DNA of 7,945 nucleotides, from assembly GCA_963597615.1 (NCBI GenBank), contig CAVBQS010000047.1, forward strand, positions 1 to 7,945, given 5' to 3'. Numbering within the stretch: position 1 is the first letter of the stretch; every line of letters starts with the position of its first letter. Origin of the DNA: CAKRJP01 sp963597615 (GTDB lineage: Bacteria > Bacillota > Clostridia > Lachnospirales > Lachnospiraceae). The position numbers and the translations under genes are program-made. The notes beneath the pieces were generated by a model that searched no databases, had not been told where the DNA came from, and was given only the letters and a program-made list of their open reading frames with translations. This document shows, piece by piece, positions 1 to 5,610 of this stretch.

Positions 1-11
1 TAATAAATTTA

Positions 12-35
12 GGGAAAGGCTTTTTAGCCTTCCCC
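12..35 (-). terminator. Hairpin terminator after the hipA remnant
   Basis: Read on the minus strand, a 10-bp stem (GGGGAAGGCT with AGCCTTTCCC, one G-U pair) closes an AAAA loop and is followed by TAAATTTATTA. The downstream T tract is interrupted, so termination may be only moderate. The stop codon of the hipA remnant (24-26) lies in the loop and first stem base, so the truncated reading frame runs directly into the hairpin. It probably marks the 3' end of the HD/hipA-remnant transcript. Confidence 0.6.
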
Positions 36-502
36 ATAGAGAAATCTGTTATGCGCAAATACATTAAAACACATTCTACAAAACAAATTTTCTATATCTT
101 TTCTATTATCTCCCGTCAGGATTTTCGTCAATTTCATCAGTTCATGATAATCTAGACTTGGCTGTTCATAATCCAATTCTAAAAGCGCTGTCACTGTTAA
201 CATATGTATCCGTTTTTCACCCGTTTCATCAGAAATCCAGTCAAATCTTTTTGTTCCAAAATATCCTTTACAATTTTCAGATGGGAATAATCTTGTTTCA
301 GCCATTGTAATTCCACACTGTTTCACACAGCAAGAATACTCATACTCCATCTTTCCTGCATTTTCTCCATCTACATGTGATGGGAACTTAATAATCCACT
401 GCTCATTATCTATTGTTGTCATAATTTGGGGCCGTGCCCCTCCGCTTGCCCACCCAAACGATACAATTCATCTAGATTTAAAAAATGTTCTCTTTCTTCA
501 AC
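24..502 (-). pseudogene. hipA: HipA-family kinase toxin, decayed central fragment
   Basis: This is the middle of a HipA-type serine/threonine kinase, the toxin of HipBA modules that in known members phosphorylates an aminoacyl-tRNA synthetase. Going 5' to 3', 502-449 encodes NLDELYRLGG (about 476-449), then a one-base slip near 447-454 moves the frame to ASGGARPQI, the conserved glycine-rich HipA segment. The open frame continues from the ATG at 422 with WIIKFPS, YFGTKRFD and finally FNVFAHNR. Family members normally continue with DDH, which carries the catalytic aspartate, but here the frame becomes FLYGEG and stops. The N-terminal third, the catalytic loop and the whole C-terminal helical half are missing (about 150 residues against roughly 400 in the family), and no HipB antitoxin is nearby. 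An in-frame stop at 468-470 shows that the 132-residue ORF starting at 422 is only a piece of a broken gene. It lies directly downstream of the HD gene. Confidence 0.85.
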
Positions 503-550
503 TTATCGTAATACACATTATTCAGTTGATCGTAATAACAAGTTTCTGCC

Positions 551-1189
551 TTATTCATTTTCAATAGGCTTCATTTCCTCCTCTTTTGGAAATTCAGCCT
601 CCATCTCTTCGTTAATAATGTCTTCAGATGCTTTCATAGCTTCCAAGGTCTTGCTCAAAAGCTCATCCAACTCCCAGCCAAGCTGGTCTGCTCCTCTGGC
701 AATAACTTCTCTAGAACATCCCACAGCAAAACCCTTGCTCTTATATTTCTTCTTAAGAGACTTAAGCTCCATATCCTTGGTACTCTTTGAAGGTCTCATA
801 AGGGAGGCTGACCAAATCAATCCTGTCAGCTCATCTGCTGCAAATAAAACCTTTTCCATCAAATGAGTGGGCTCCACATCAATGGTCGTACCGTTCCCTA
901 CTGTGATGCCATATCCATGGGAGCAGACAGCATGAATGATATCCTCTCCTACTCCGGCTTCTCTTAAAAGCTCCGGAGCCTTAAGGCAGTGCTCATCCGG
1001 GTACTGTTCAAAATCAATATCATGCAAAAGGCCCACAATACCCCAGTACTCTGCCTCCTCTTGGAATCCTAACTCCTTTGCATACCATTTCATAACAGCT
1101 TCCACTGTAAATGCATGCTGAATGTGAAATGGATCCTTGTTATATTTCTTTAATAGTTCAAATGCCTTGTCTCTTGAAATGTAATTCAT
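551..1189 (-). CDS. HD-domain phosphohydrolase family protein
   Basis: The 212-residue protein has the HD metal-binding pattern: His25, the HD pair at 56-57 in GLLHDIDFE, His91 in CSHGYG and Asp119 in LFAADEL. These fit the metal ligands of HD hydrolases, which act on nucleotides or other phosphoesters; the substrate cannot be told from the sequence. The C-terminal 40 residues are acidic and rich in Glu and Lys, with no recognised domain. The start at 1189 is supported by AAGGAG about 10 nt upstream. A promoter with TGGACA and TATAAT 17 bp apart (1231-1259) lies just upstream, so the gene is probably transcribed on its own, with the hipA remnant downstream on the same transcript. The protein looks full length and intact, and is the only complete gene in the leftmost 2.2 kb. 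No signal peptide or membrane segment is visible, so it should be cytoplasmic. Confidence 0.9.
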   Translation of the reverse strand: MNYISRDKAFELLKKYNKDPFHIQHAFTVEAVMKWYAKELGFQEEAEYWGIVGLLHDIDFEQYPDEHCLKAPELLREAGVGEDIIHAVCSHGYGITVGNGTTIDVEPTHLMEKVLFAADELTGLIWSASLMRPSKSTKDMELKSLKKKYKSKGFAVGCSREVIARGADQLGWELDELLSKTLEAMKASEDIINEEMEAEFPKEEEMKPIENE

Positions 1190-1230
1190 TTTAAAATTGC
1201 TCCTTCATTGTGTTGAATTCCTTTTTGGTT

Positions 1231-1259
1231 ATTATAGGTTGTTCAGCTTTCCTTGTCCA
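1231..1259 (-). promoter_or_regulatory. Sigma-A-type promoter of the HD gene
   Basis: On the minus strand, TGGACA (1254-1259; five of six bases match TTGACA) is separated by exactly 17 bp from a perfect TATAAT (1231-1236). It lies about 40 bp upstream of the HD gene start and just after the stop codon of the GNAT remnant, as expected for a housekeeping promoter of that gene. Confidence 0.65.
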
Positions 1260-1284
1260 TAGTTATATCTTAACAGCAAATCCC

Positions 1285-1698
1285 TTAGAAAATCAGCCTC
1301 ATTTGATGCCACTGCACATTTCCATGGGTAGACTTTTCTGTTATACCTTCATCTTCAAATCCAAACTTTCCATAATAGTGAACAAGTCGATCCTTGCATG
1401 TCAGGACAAGTCCCTTGCGTCCCTGTTTCTTTGCATCTTCAATGGCTTGCTTAATAAGCTCACCTGCATATCCACATTTACGATAGTCCGGCAAAGTATT
1501 GACTCCAAAAATCATCTGCCATGCACCATCTTCATCATGCATAGCTGCATTTTCATACATTTCATCGGTTAAATCTGCCTCATCTGTAACAAATCCATAT
1601 GATACAAATTTTGCCCTGTTTTCCCAACTATTATATCCTATTTTTGCCTCGTTTTTATTTTTATCACTGTATCGGCTAAAAAAAACGGCCGAACGCAT
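1285..1698 (-). pseudogene. GNAT N-acetyltransferase, 5'-truncated
   Basis: The last 100 or so residues are a clear GNAT acetyltransferase, which would use acetyl-CoA. They include FVTDEADLTDEMYENA, the pyrophosphate-binding stretch MIFGVNTLPDYRKCGYAGEL (the R-x-x-G-x-A/G signature as RKCGYAG), VLTCKDRLVHYYGKFGF, and an intact end at WHQMRLIF. Relatives I recall have about 45 further N-terminal residues, including the first beta strand and helix (IR...EIE..CFP.AEAA). Here they are replaced by MRSAVFFSRYSDKNKNEAK, which resembles nothing in the family. The ATG at 1698 has no ribosome binding site, and stops close the frame just upstream. I therefore call a 5' deletion, with the breakpoint around 1610-1660 or upstream. 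An alternative is a divergent short GNAT that is still expressed; the 3' half itself carries no lesion. Confidence 0.7.
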
Positions 1699-1773
1699 CG
1701 TCCAGCCAGCTACTCATCACTCTATTATAAACTTGTAAATCTCATCCCCACATTTGCAAATGTTTCACTTTGC

Positions 1774-2068
1774 TTATTCTTCTTCAAGTAAAGATGTACA
1801 GTGTGGACAGCGAGTTGCTTTAATGCTGATCTCACTTTGGCAATACGGACAGATCTTTATAGTCGGTTCAACCTCTTCCTCTGGTTTTTTGGCTATTCCT
1901 GTCAGTTTGTTAATTCCTTTCATCAAGCAAAACAGTCGGATTAATAAAATTATCTGTAAGAGATGTTACGATTCCCGAAAAAGCACCACCAATGATAACA
2001 CCTACAGCCATATCCATTACATTTCCACGTAATGCAAAGGCTTTAAACTCTTCCATGAATTTTTTCAC
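1774..2068 (-). pseudogene. mscL: Large-conductance mechanosensitive channel, internal out-of-frame deletion
   Basis: MscL is the membrane channel that opens under hypo-osmotic shock. From the GTG at 2068 the frame encodes KKFMEEFKAFALRGNVMDMA, then VGVIIGGAFSGIVTSLTDNF and INP: the MscL N-terminal helix and first membrane helix. At about 1930-1940 the sequence jumps to the end of the second membrane helix in a different frame (FCLMKGINKLTGIAKKPEEE). It then continues into a zinc ribbon, CPYC-x9-CPHC, ending at 1774. The N-terminal frame stops at 1910-1912 after 52 residues. Roughly 45-50 residues, the extracellular loop and most of TM2, are gone, and the two halves are out of frame, so no channel can be made. 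Both ends are otherwise well preserved, which suggests a fairly recent loss. The start has only a weak ribosome binding site. Confidence 0.9.
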
Positions 2069-2095
2069 TCAATTTTCCGTAAAAGCCTTTGTTTG

Positions 2096-2229
2096 TTAAG
2101 TTTTTGTAAGAAAATTGGGCTCAAAATAAATTCCCTTCCCCACAGATTTCAATAGTTTTCTTAGAATAGTTTCTCTTTCTTCTACATTTTCCCACTTAAT
2201 ATAAGTTCTTTTTGCTCCTTTAGATTCAT
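2096..2229 (-). pseudogene. Sugar O-acetyltransferase (maltose/galactoside type), N-terminal relic
   Basis: The ATG at 2229 is preceded by TAGGAG, which overlaps the stop codon of sfsA, so the lost gene was once translated as a tight partner of sfsA. The first frame gives MNLKEQKELILSGKM and stops at 2182-2184. A second frame over the same stretch continues with NVEERETILRKLLKSVGKGI and YFEPNF before a stop at 2096-2098. Together they match the N-terminal maltose-acetyltransferase domain (SGKMY..., then ER..ILRKLL.S.GK...EPNF) of LacA/Maa-type hexapeptide-repeat acetyltransferases. An out-of-frame internal deletion separates the two parts, and the whole left-handed beta-helix catalytic domain (normally about 130 further residues) is absent. 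The mscL remnant starts 28 bp further on. Confidence 0.7.
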
Positions 2230-2242
2230 AGTTGCTTTTCTC

Positions 2243-2893
2243 CTAAATAATCTCCAAACTGTCTTTCGTCACTTTACATTCTAAAAATTGAATTTCCACA
2301 CCAGCTTCAATCGCTTCTTCCATCGCTTGTCCAAATTCTGGGTGGGTCTCTATGTTAGGACGAACCTGATGGACTCCCTCCATCTGTATAACAAAAGCCA
2401 GAATACATTTATAGCCAAGGGTAACTGCAGTGACAAGCTCCCGAAGGTGTTTGACACCGCGCTCTGTAGGCGCATCAGGAAAGTAACCAATACCATCTAT
2501 TTCTAGGGTACAGCCTTTAACTTCTATAAGGTATTTGTCCTTATTCTTTTCCATATAAAAATCTATCCTAGAATTACCATAGGTGTATTCCGGCTTAATA
2601 TAATCATAATCCTGTCCCTGCAACCATTCCTTTACCACCGCATTAGGAGCCTGAGAATCGATGTTTATCAGGCCGAATCCCTCTTTTTCTACTGCAATCA
2701 AGTCGTATTTGGTCTTGCGAACAGGATTGTCTGATACAGCAAGATATACAATAACACCGGGAAGCAAAAGTTCCTTACAGCGACCTGTATTTTTCACATG
2801 AACTGTATGAATGCTGCCTTCTATGTCCACATGTGCCACAAAGCGATTGGGTCTGTCTATAAAAATTCCTGTTACTATTTCTCTATATTTCAT
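2243..2893 (-). CDS. sfsA: DNA/RNA nuclease SfsA
   Basis: The 216-residue protein is a complete SfsA, close to the usual 230 or so residues. Landmarks are RFVAHV (17-22), the N-terminal OB-like region with HVKNTGRCKELLLPG (32-46), SRIDF (108-112), LIEVKGCTL (122-130), FPDAPTERGVKHLREL (138-153) and QVRPN (176-180). Asp111, Glu124 and Lys126 form the PD-(D/E)xK nuclease triad seen in this family. SfsA was first described in E. coli as a sugar-fermentation stimulation protein; later work treats it as a nuclease, and its cellular role remains poorly defined. The ATG at 2893 has only a weak AGAGAG ribosome binding site. The stop codon TAG forms part of the ribosome binding site of the downstream acetyltransferase relic. 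Nothing in the sequence suggests damage. Confidence 0.95.
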   Translation of the reverse strand: MKYREIVTGIFIDRPNRFVAHVDIEGSIHTVHVKNTGRCKELLLPGVIVYLAVSDNPVRKTKYDLIAVEKEGFGLINIDSQAPNAVVKEWLQGQDYDYIKPEYTYGNSRIDFYMEKNKDKYLIEVKGCTLEIDGIGYFPDAPTERGVKHLRELVTAVTLGYKCILAFVIQMEGVHQVRPNIETHPEFGQAMEEAIEAGVEIQFLECKVTKDSLEII

Positions 2894-2989
2894 AAATAAA
2901 TCTCTCTTGTGTTAAAGCTATTTACAGCGCATCCCATGCTTCAAATAATCAACTCCTTTCGCAGAAATGCTTTCTTGCACAAAAATCAA

Positions 2990-3466
2990 TCAGCATATTC
3001 CATTCATCTCCATTTTTTCAAAACGATATTCCTGTTTAATGTCAGGATATTTTTCTTTGTCCACCTTACTCATAAACATGTCATATGGCCTTGCACAGAT
3101 TTTGAATGGAGCATATAATCCCTGATAAATCACCAGGTTTTCACCAGTTTCTGTATGTTGTGCAAAAGCAAGGATCTTGTAAAGATACTCCGAATTATCA
3201 GTAGTTACCCATTCTCTCTTAAAATGTCTGACAATGTCACCCACCCTAATTCCACGCTCTTCGAGAATCACTTTGTCCTGATTGCTTTTAATCTCTGGTT
3301 CCGTGTCGAGTTCCATATATTCATCCTTATCCAGGGATACCGGTATGCCCGATTTTCCATTTATATGCACGCCACCATACCATGTGCCTGTGATTTCAAA
3401 AATTTGCCCCACCTCATACTCTGGTGAATATTCATCATTTTTCTTGATAATTCTAATCTTCTTCAT
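2990..3466 (-). CDS. DUF1653 domain protein with extra N-terminal domain
   Basis: From the chosen start the protein has 158 residues. The C-terminal half (about 75-150) is a DUF1653 domain: GDIVRHFKREW, YLYKILAFAQHTETGENLVI, YAPFKICARPYDMFMS, then KYPDIKQEYRFE. The function of that domain is unknown. The N-terminal 50 residues (VGQIFEITGTWYGGVHINGK and on to KDEYMEL) look like a separate small beta-rich domain with hydrophilic, regularly spaced residues; I cannot name it. The start at 3466 is preferred because AAGGAAG lies 8 nt upstream. A longer frame opening at 3502 has no ribosome binding site and overlaps the deformylase-like scar. No membrane or export signal is seen. The gene sits between a broken zinc-ribbon gene and sfsA, with 96 bp to the sfsA start. 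Confidence 0.85.
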   Translation of the reverse strand: MKKIRIIKKNDEYSPEYEVGQIFEITGTWYGGVHINGKSGIPVSLDKDEYMELDTEPEIKSNQDKVILEERGIRVGDIVRHFKREWVTTDNSEYLYKILAFAQHTETGENLVIYQGLYAPFKICARPYDMFMSKVDKEKYPDIKQEYRFEKMEMNGIC

Positions 3467-3485
3467 TTGGATTACTTCCTTTCCC

Positions 3486-3515
3486 TTATATAATAATACC
3501 ATTGCAATGGTCGAT
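3486..3515 (-). pseudogene. 3' scar of a peptide deformylase gene
   Basis: On the minus strand this short piece encodes IDHCNGIII followed by a stop codon. It matches the last residues of the intact deformylase at 5607-6017 (IDHCNGIVI, stop), which include the second half of the HExDH metal motif. Similarity ends upstream at the isoleucine, where HE should be but FL is found. It is probably all that remains of a second def gene, joined to the broken zinc-ribbon gene. Confidence 0.55.
3495..3515. repeat. Copy 1 of a 21-nt identical direct repeat with palindromic core
   Basis: The 21 bases here are identical to 5616-5636. The core ACCATTGCAATGGT (3498-3511) is a perfect 14-bp palindrome. Both copies code for DHCNGI-type deformylase C-termini on the minus strand, so shared ancestry of coding sequence is the simplest explanation. 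Confidence 0.85.
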
Positions 3516-3796
3516 CAGAAATTTCTCTCTTACATAACGTATTTTTTCTATTATAAAAAACCCCTTCATCTTGCGATCTCTCATTTTATGAGGTGCCAAA
3601 TACATAGCTCTCATGGTTGGTACATAGCGCTTCCCACAATTCGGACACTCATAGTAACCGACTTCATGCTCCAGCTTCATGCCCTCATAAAAAATGGATA
3701 AAGAAAGAGAGATCTTCTGTGGTCATGGTAAATTCCTCACTTTGCTTAACTTTGCTTAACTTTTCTTTCTTGTTTGATATTCTTTGACAGTTGCTC

Positions 3797-4219
3797 TCAG
3801 ATGTTCAGCAATTTCAGCGTCTTCTCATCCGCCTCACCATCAAAAAATTTTTCCAATACTTTCTGATAAATCTCATTACTCGGATCCGCTTCCCTGAACA
3901 ATGTCATGGAAGACCGTAGCTTCAAATCATCCGGCCATCCCATAACTTCTTCTGCATTATTGCTTTCATTTTCCAGCAATGCCTCGCAAATTTTCTGCAT
4001 ATGTTCAACAAGGACCGGTTCTGCCAGGTAAGCTTTTGCCTCATCCAGATCTTTTATGGCATAATACTCAGCAATCTCACTTCGGCCCAAGCCTTTGATC
4101 TGTGGAAAGATATACCACATCCAGTGGCTAACCTTATAACCGGCCTTGATCTCACCGAATGCCACATGGAAGGATCTGCTATGAACATCTATGAATCTTT
4201 GAATGTTATAATTTTTCAT
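3797..4219 (-). CDS. DUF1810 family protein
   Basis: The protein has 140 residues, the usual size for DUF1810, with the family signatures in order: QRFIDVHSRSF near the N-terminus, HWMWYIFPQIKGLGRSEIAE (32-51), YYAIKDLDEAKAYLAEPVL (52-70), and the C-terminal DDLKLRSSMTLFREADP (97-113) before a helical end. The molecular function is not established. It is predicted to be soluble, helical and cytoplasmic. The start at 4219 has an excellent GGAGG ribosome binding site 6 nt upstream, and a plausible promoter (TTGAAA, 18 bp, TAAAAT) lies at 4345-4374. The gene appears to stand alone, followed about 70 bp on by the broken zinc-ribbon gene. No lesions are seen. Confidence 0.9.
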   Translation of the reverse strand: MKNYNIQRFIDVHSRSFHVAFGEIKAGYKVSHWMWYIFPQIKGLGRSEIAEYYAIKDLDEAKAYLAEPVLVEHMQKICEALLENESNNAEEVMGWPDDLKLRSSMTLFREADPSNEIYQKVLEKFFDGEADEKTLKLLNI

Positions 4220-4344
4220 CCATTACCTCCAAGCTTAAAATCTCTTAATAATTCCAGTTTTCACATATTTGCTGTAATCCCTTGACTTGTTCTTTGTCTT
4301 TTTTGATATATTTTCCATTTCTTTTTTATTTTTTGCCAACTATA

Positions 4345-4374
4345 ATTTTACTCTAAGCCTCTGCTATCTTTCAA
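4345..4374 (-). promoter_or_regulatory. Candidate promoter upstream of the DUF1810 gene
   Basis: On the minus strand, TTGAAA (4369-4374) and TAAAAT (4345-4350) are 18 bp apart, about 125 bp upstream of the DUF1810 start. The region is very AT-rich, so chance matches are likely. The leader between 4220 and 4345 holds only a weak 27-codon frame (4235-4318). Confidence 0.4.
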
Positions 4375-4416
4375 TATCCCTTTGCCTTATATACTCTGCA
4401 GTTGTCTTAAGATTTG

Positions 4417-4632
4417 TTAATGGTCACCTGCAATCAATGCAATAATTCCGCCTATGATTAAGATTGGCAATGCCAGATAAACCAGGCCGCCTACCACCAT
4501 TCCGATCAGGATCACTGGGAAAAAGATGACATAGCATAATAATTTCAGAATTCCCCAGGATGCTTTTAGTCCGAAGACGAAGCATTTTCCCATGAATCCG
4601 ATTAAACAAATAGCAAATAAAATTGTTAACAT
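4417..4632 (-). CDS. Small hydrophobic membrane protein
   Basis: The 71-residue protein is almost wholly hydrophobic. A first segment (about residues 2-22, with Gly and Cys) leads through a short GLKASWG turn into a longer stretch (28-67) that can make two more membrane helices. It ends with AGDH. I do not recognise the family. The start is well supported by AGGAGGAG 6 nt upstream. It lies 19 bp downstream of the 48-residue gene, so the two are very likely co-transcribed. An overlapping frame gives a basic, non-hydrophobic peptide with no start signal and is not a gene. Function is unknown; a small multi-pass helper or stress-related membrane peptide is possible but unsupported. Confidence 0.75.
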   Translation of the reverse strand: MLTILFAICLIGFMGKCFVFGLKASWGILKLLCYVIFFPVILIGMVVGGLVYLALPILIIGGIIALIAGDH

Positions 4633-4651
4633 GATATCTCCTCCTGCCGGT

Positions 4652-4798
4652 TCATTTTACGGCTGTAACTTTCTTTGAATAATTTTTCTCTGGTTTGAAC
4701 GTAGATGTATTTTTTACACCGATCTTTTTGCTGAAATCCGGATTGTTATCGATTTTTGTAATGATTCGGATTAAATGAAGTCTCTGCGCTGTATTCAT
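4652..4798 (-). CDS. Conserved-looking 48-residue basic protein
   Basis: The sequence begins MNTAQRLHLIRIITKIDNNP, continues DFSKKIGVKNTS, and is basic towards the end. I have the impression of similar short proteins in Lachnospiraceae with an MNTAQRLHLIRII start, but I know of no function. GAGGT lies 6 nt upstream of the ATG at 4798, which makes this start much better than the longer frame opening at 4969; that frame has no ribosome binding site and runs through a terminator. The protein is probably a helical N-terminal segment followed by a disordered tail. It is the first gene of a two-gene unit with the 71-residue membrane protein. Confidence 0.65.
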   Translation of the reverse strand: MNTAQRLHLIRIITKIDNNPDFSKKIGVKNTSTFKPEKNYSKKVTAVK

Positions 4799-4841
4799 CG
4801 GTCTACCTCTTTTCTGGAACCATTGTCCTCGTGTTAACTCT

Positions 4842-4847
4842 ATTATA
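4842..4847 (-). promoter_or_regulatory. Candidate -10 box for the two small genes
   Basis: A perfect TATAAT lies about 45 bp upstream of the 48-residue gene, within the 13-bp near-palindrome CTCTATAATAGAG, and downstream of the terminator of the preceding operon. No good -35 box is found at 16-18 bp; TTGTCC (4860-4865) is only 12 bp away. Position supports it more than sequence does. Confidence 0.35.
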
Positions 4848-4916
4848 GAGAAATGGATTGGACAAATACACAGTTCGGTTAAAGAATTGCTATAGGCTAT
4901 TTCTCTATTTTCGGAA

Positions 4917-4950
4917 AATAGAAAAACTGGAGTCATCTTACAGACTCCAG
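4917..4950 (-). terminator. Rho-independent terminator of the hxlR-to-methyltransferase operon
   Basis: On the minus strand a perfect 8-bp stem, CTGGAGTC with GACTCCAG (4943-4950 and 4927-4934), closes an 8-nt loop and is followed at once by TTTTTC and more T-rich sequence. It lies 64 bp after the methyltransferase stop codon and before the promoter of the next gene pair. Confidence 0.85.
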
Positions 4951-5013
4951 CCTCATCTTTTATTCTCACCTACAGGACCTGTTAGCAACAGCTTCTTGCA
5001 TATGCATAGCAAC

Positions 5014-5610
5014 TCAAACAACTTCAAATATCAAAATTTTCTCCCTCGCGTCATTTCCAGGAAACAAATCCCGGCAATCTATCTCATCATAAAACATCAG
5101 TTGATCCTGCATCATCAAAGCACTGATGTATTCTTCTGATGGATAATAGAAAAATAAAAGTATCTCCCTGGGATTCTCATAATAAGAATCGTAAATTCTT
5201 GCCATAACCTTTTGCAGTAACTCCACTGAAAACGGATTAAAGAAATAACAGCGGTCTACATTCTCCGGCACCTGATAATTCTCAGCATTTGCCATTTCAA
5301 ATGTGGTGCGTCTCCCGGAAATTGCTTTTTCCTGATTTTGAATAACGCCCTTGTAAATACGTTCATCATATTCGATACCGATGGACTGGCATCTGGTCTG
5401 GTATGATAGAAAAAAGCACACTCTGCCTTTCCCTGTACCATAATCCAAAAGAACGTTTTTCTTGCTGATAATACCTGTATTTGCAAGACGCTCCAGCACA
5501 CAATAATCTGTCGGCTCATAGGGATATCGATATTGATCAGATTTTGAATCATCACGACCAGTGGTCTTGATCCTCAGCAACCTGTCCCACTGTAATTCCT
5601 GCTCTCTCAT
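5014..5610 (-). CDS. Class I SAM-dependent methyltransferase
   Basis: From the ATG at 5610 the protein has 198 residues. Motif I of the Rossmann-like methyltransferase fold is LLDYGTGKGRV (54-64). It is followed by the acidic strand-2 end IGIEYDE (77-83), which would bind the SAM ribose, and by YFFNPFS (122-128) in the motif IV position. A conserved-looking YRYPYEPTDYCVLERL precedes the core. The substrate cannot be read from the sequence; the NPF motif hints at transfer to a nitrogen atom but is weak evidence. The ATG overlaps the def stop codon (ATGA), and there is no independent ribosome binding site, so translation is probably coupled to def. An in-frame TTG 18 bp further upstream is a poorer start. 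The gene ends the operon, 64 bp before a strong terminator. Confidence 0.85.
   Translation of the reverse strand: MREQELQWDRLLRIKTTGRDDSKSDQYRYPYEPTDYCVLERLANTGIISKKNVLLDYGTGKGRVCFFLSYQTRCQSIGIEYDERIYKGVIQNQEKAISGRRTTFEMANAENYQVPENVDRCYFFNPFSVELLQKVMARIYDSYYENPREILLFFYYPSEEYISALMMQDQLMFYDEIDCRDLFPGNDAREKILIFEVV

Larger units (their letters stand above)
3486..3726 (-). pseudogene. Zinc-ribbon protein, frameshifted and with a chimeric tail
   Basis: Translation probably began at the ATG at 3726, which has AGGA 8 nt upstream. That frame reads MTTEDLSFFIHFL and stops at 3685-3687. Dropping one T from a T6 run (3689-3694) gives MTTEDLSFFIHF-YEGMKLEHEVGYYECPNC as one continuous frame, so the gene carries a one-base insertion, or the assembly does. 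The frame from the internal ATG at 3680 gives MKLEHEVGYYECPNCGKRYV, then PTMRAMYLAPHKMRDRKMK. As I recall relatives, this N-terminal part is followed by a second cysteine pair (CPxCG) and a short lysine-rich end. Here the second knuckle is missing, and the frame instead runs into GFFIIEKIRYVREKF and then LIDHCNGIII, the tail of a peptide deformylase. One CPNC alone cannot form a normal zinc ribbon. The function of the intact family is unknown to me. Confidence 0.65.

Noticed and set aside
426..866. Plus-strand 146-residue open frame
   Set aside because: It is antisense to the HD gene and the hipA remnant, has no ribosome binding site, and is Ser-rich with low complexity, as expected for a shadow frame.
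2923..2991. Short frame (TTG start) ending GVDYLKHGMRCK between the DUF1653 gene and sfsA
   Set aside because: It has no ribosome binding site for the outer start and too few residues to judge; the AAAGGAG near 2955 would serve only an 8-codon frame.
3741..3760. Two tandem copies of TTTGCTTAAC
   Set aside because: Only two short AT-rich units, with no further copies elsewhere and no evident role; too little to call a repeat locus or an iteron array.
1..4300. Integron-like cassette array (many small unrelated genes in one orientation)
   Set aside because: I see no repeated attC-like recombination sites between the genes and no integrase in the window; the spacers differ from each other.
4235..4318. 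27-codon frame MENISKKTKNKSRDYSKYVK... in the leader of the DUF1810 gene
   Set aside because: It has only an A-rich upstream sequence with no true ribosome binding site, and a composition typical of AT-rich noncoding DNA. It could be a leader peptide, but nothing supports that.
4799..4969. N-terminal extension of the 48-residue protein to a start at 4969
   Set aside because: The extension has no ribosome binding site, crosses the operon terminator at 4917-4950 and lies upstream of the likely promoter; the internal ATG at 4798 has a good GAGGT site.
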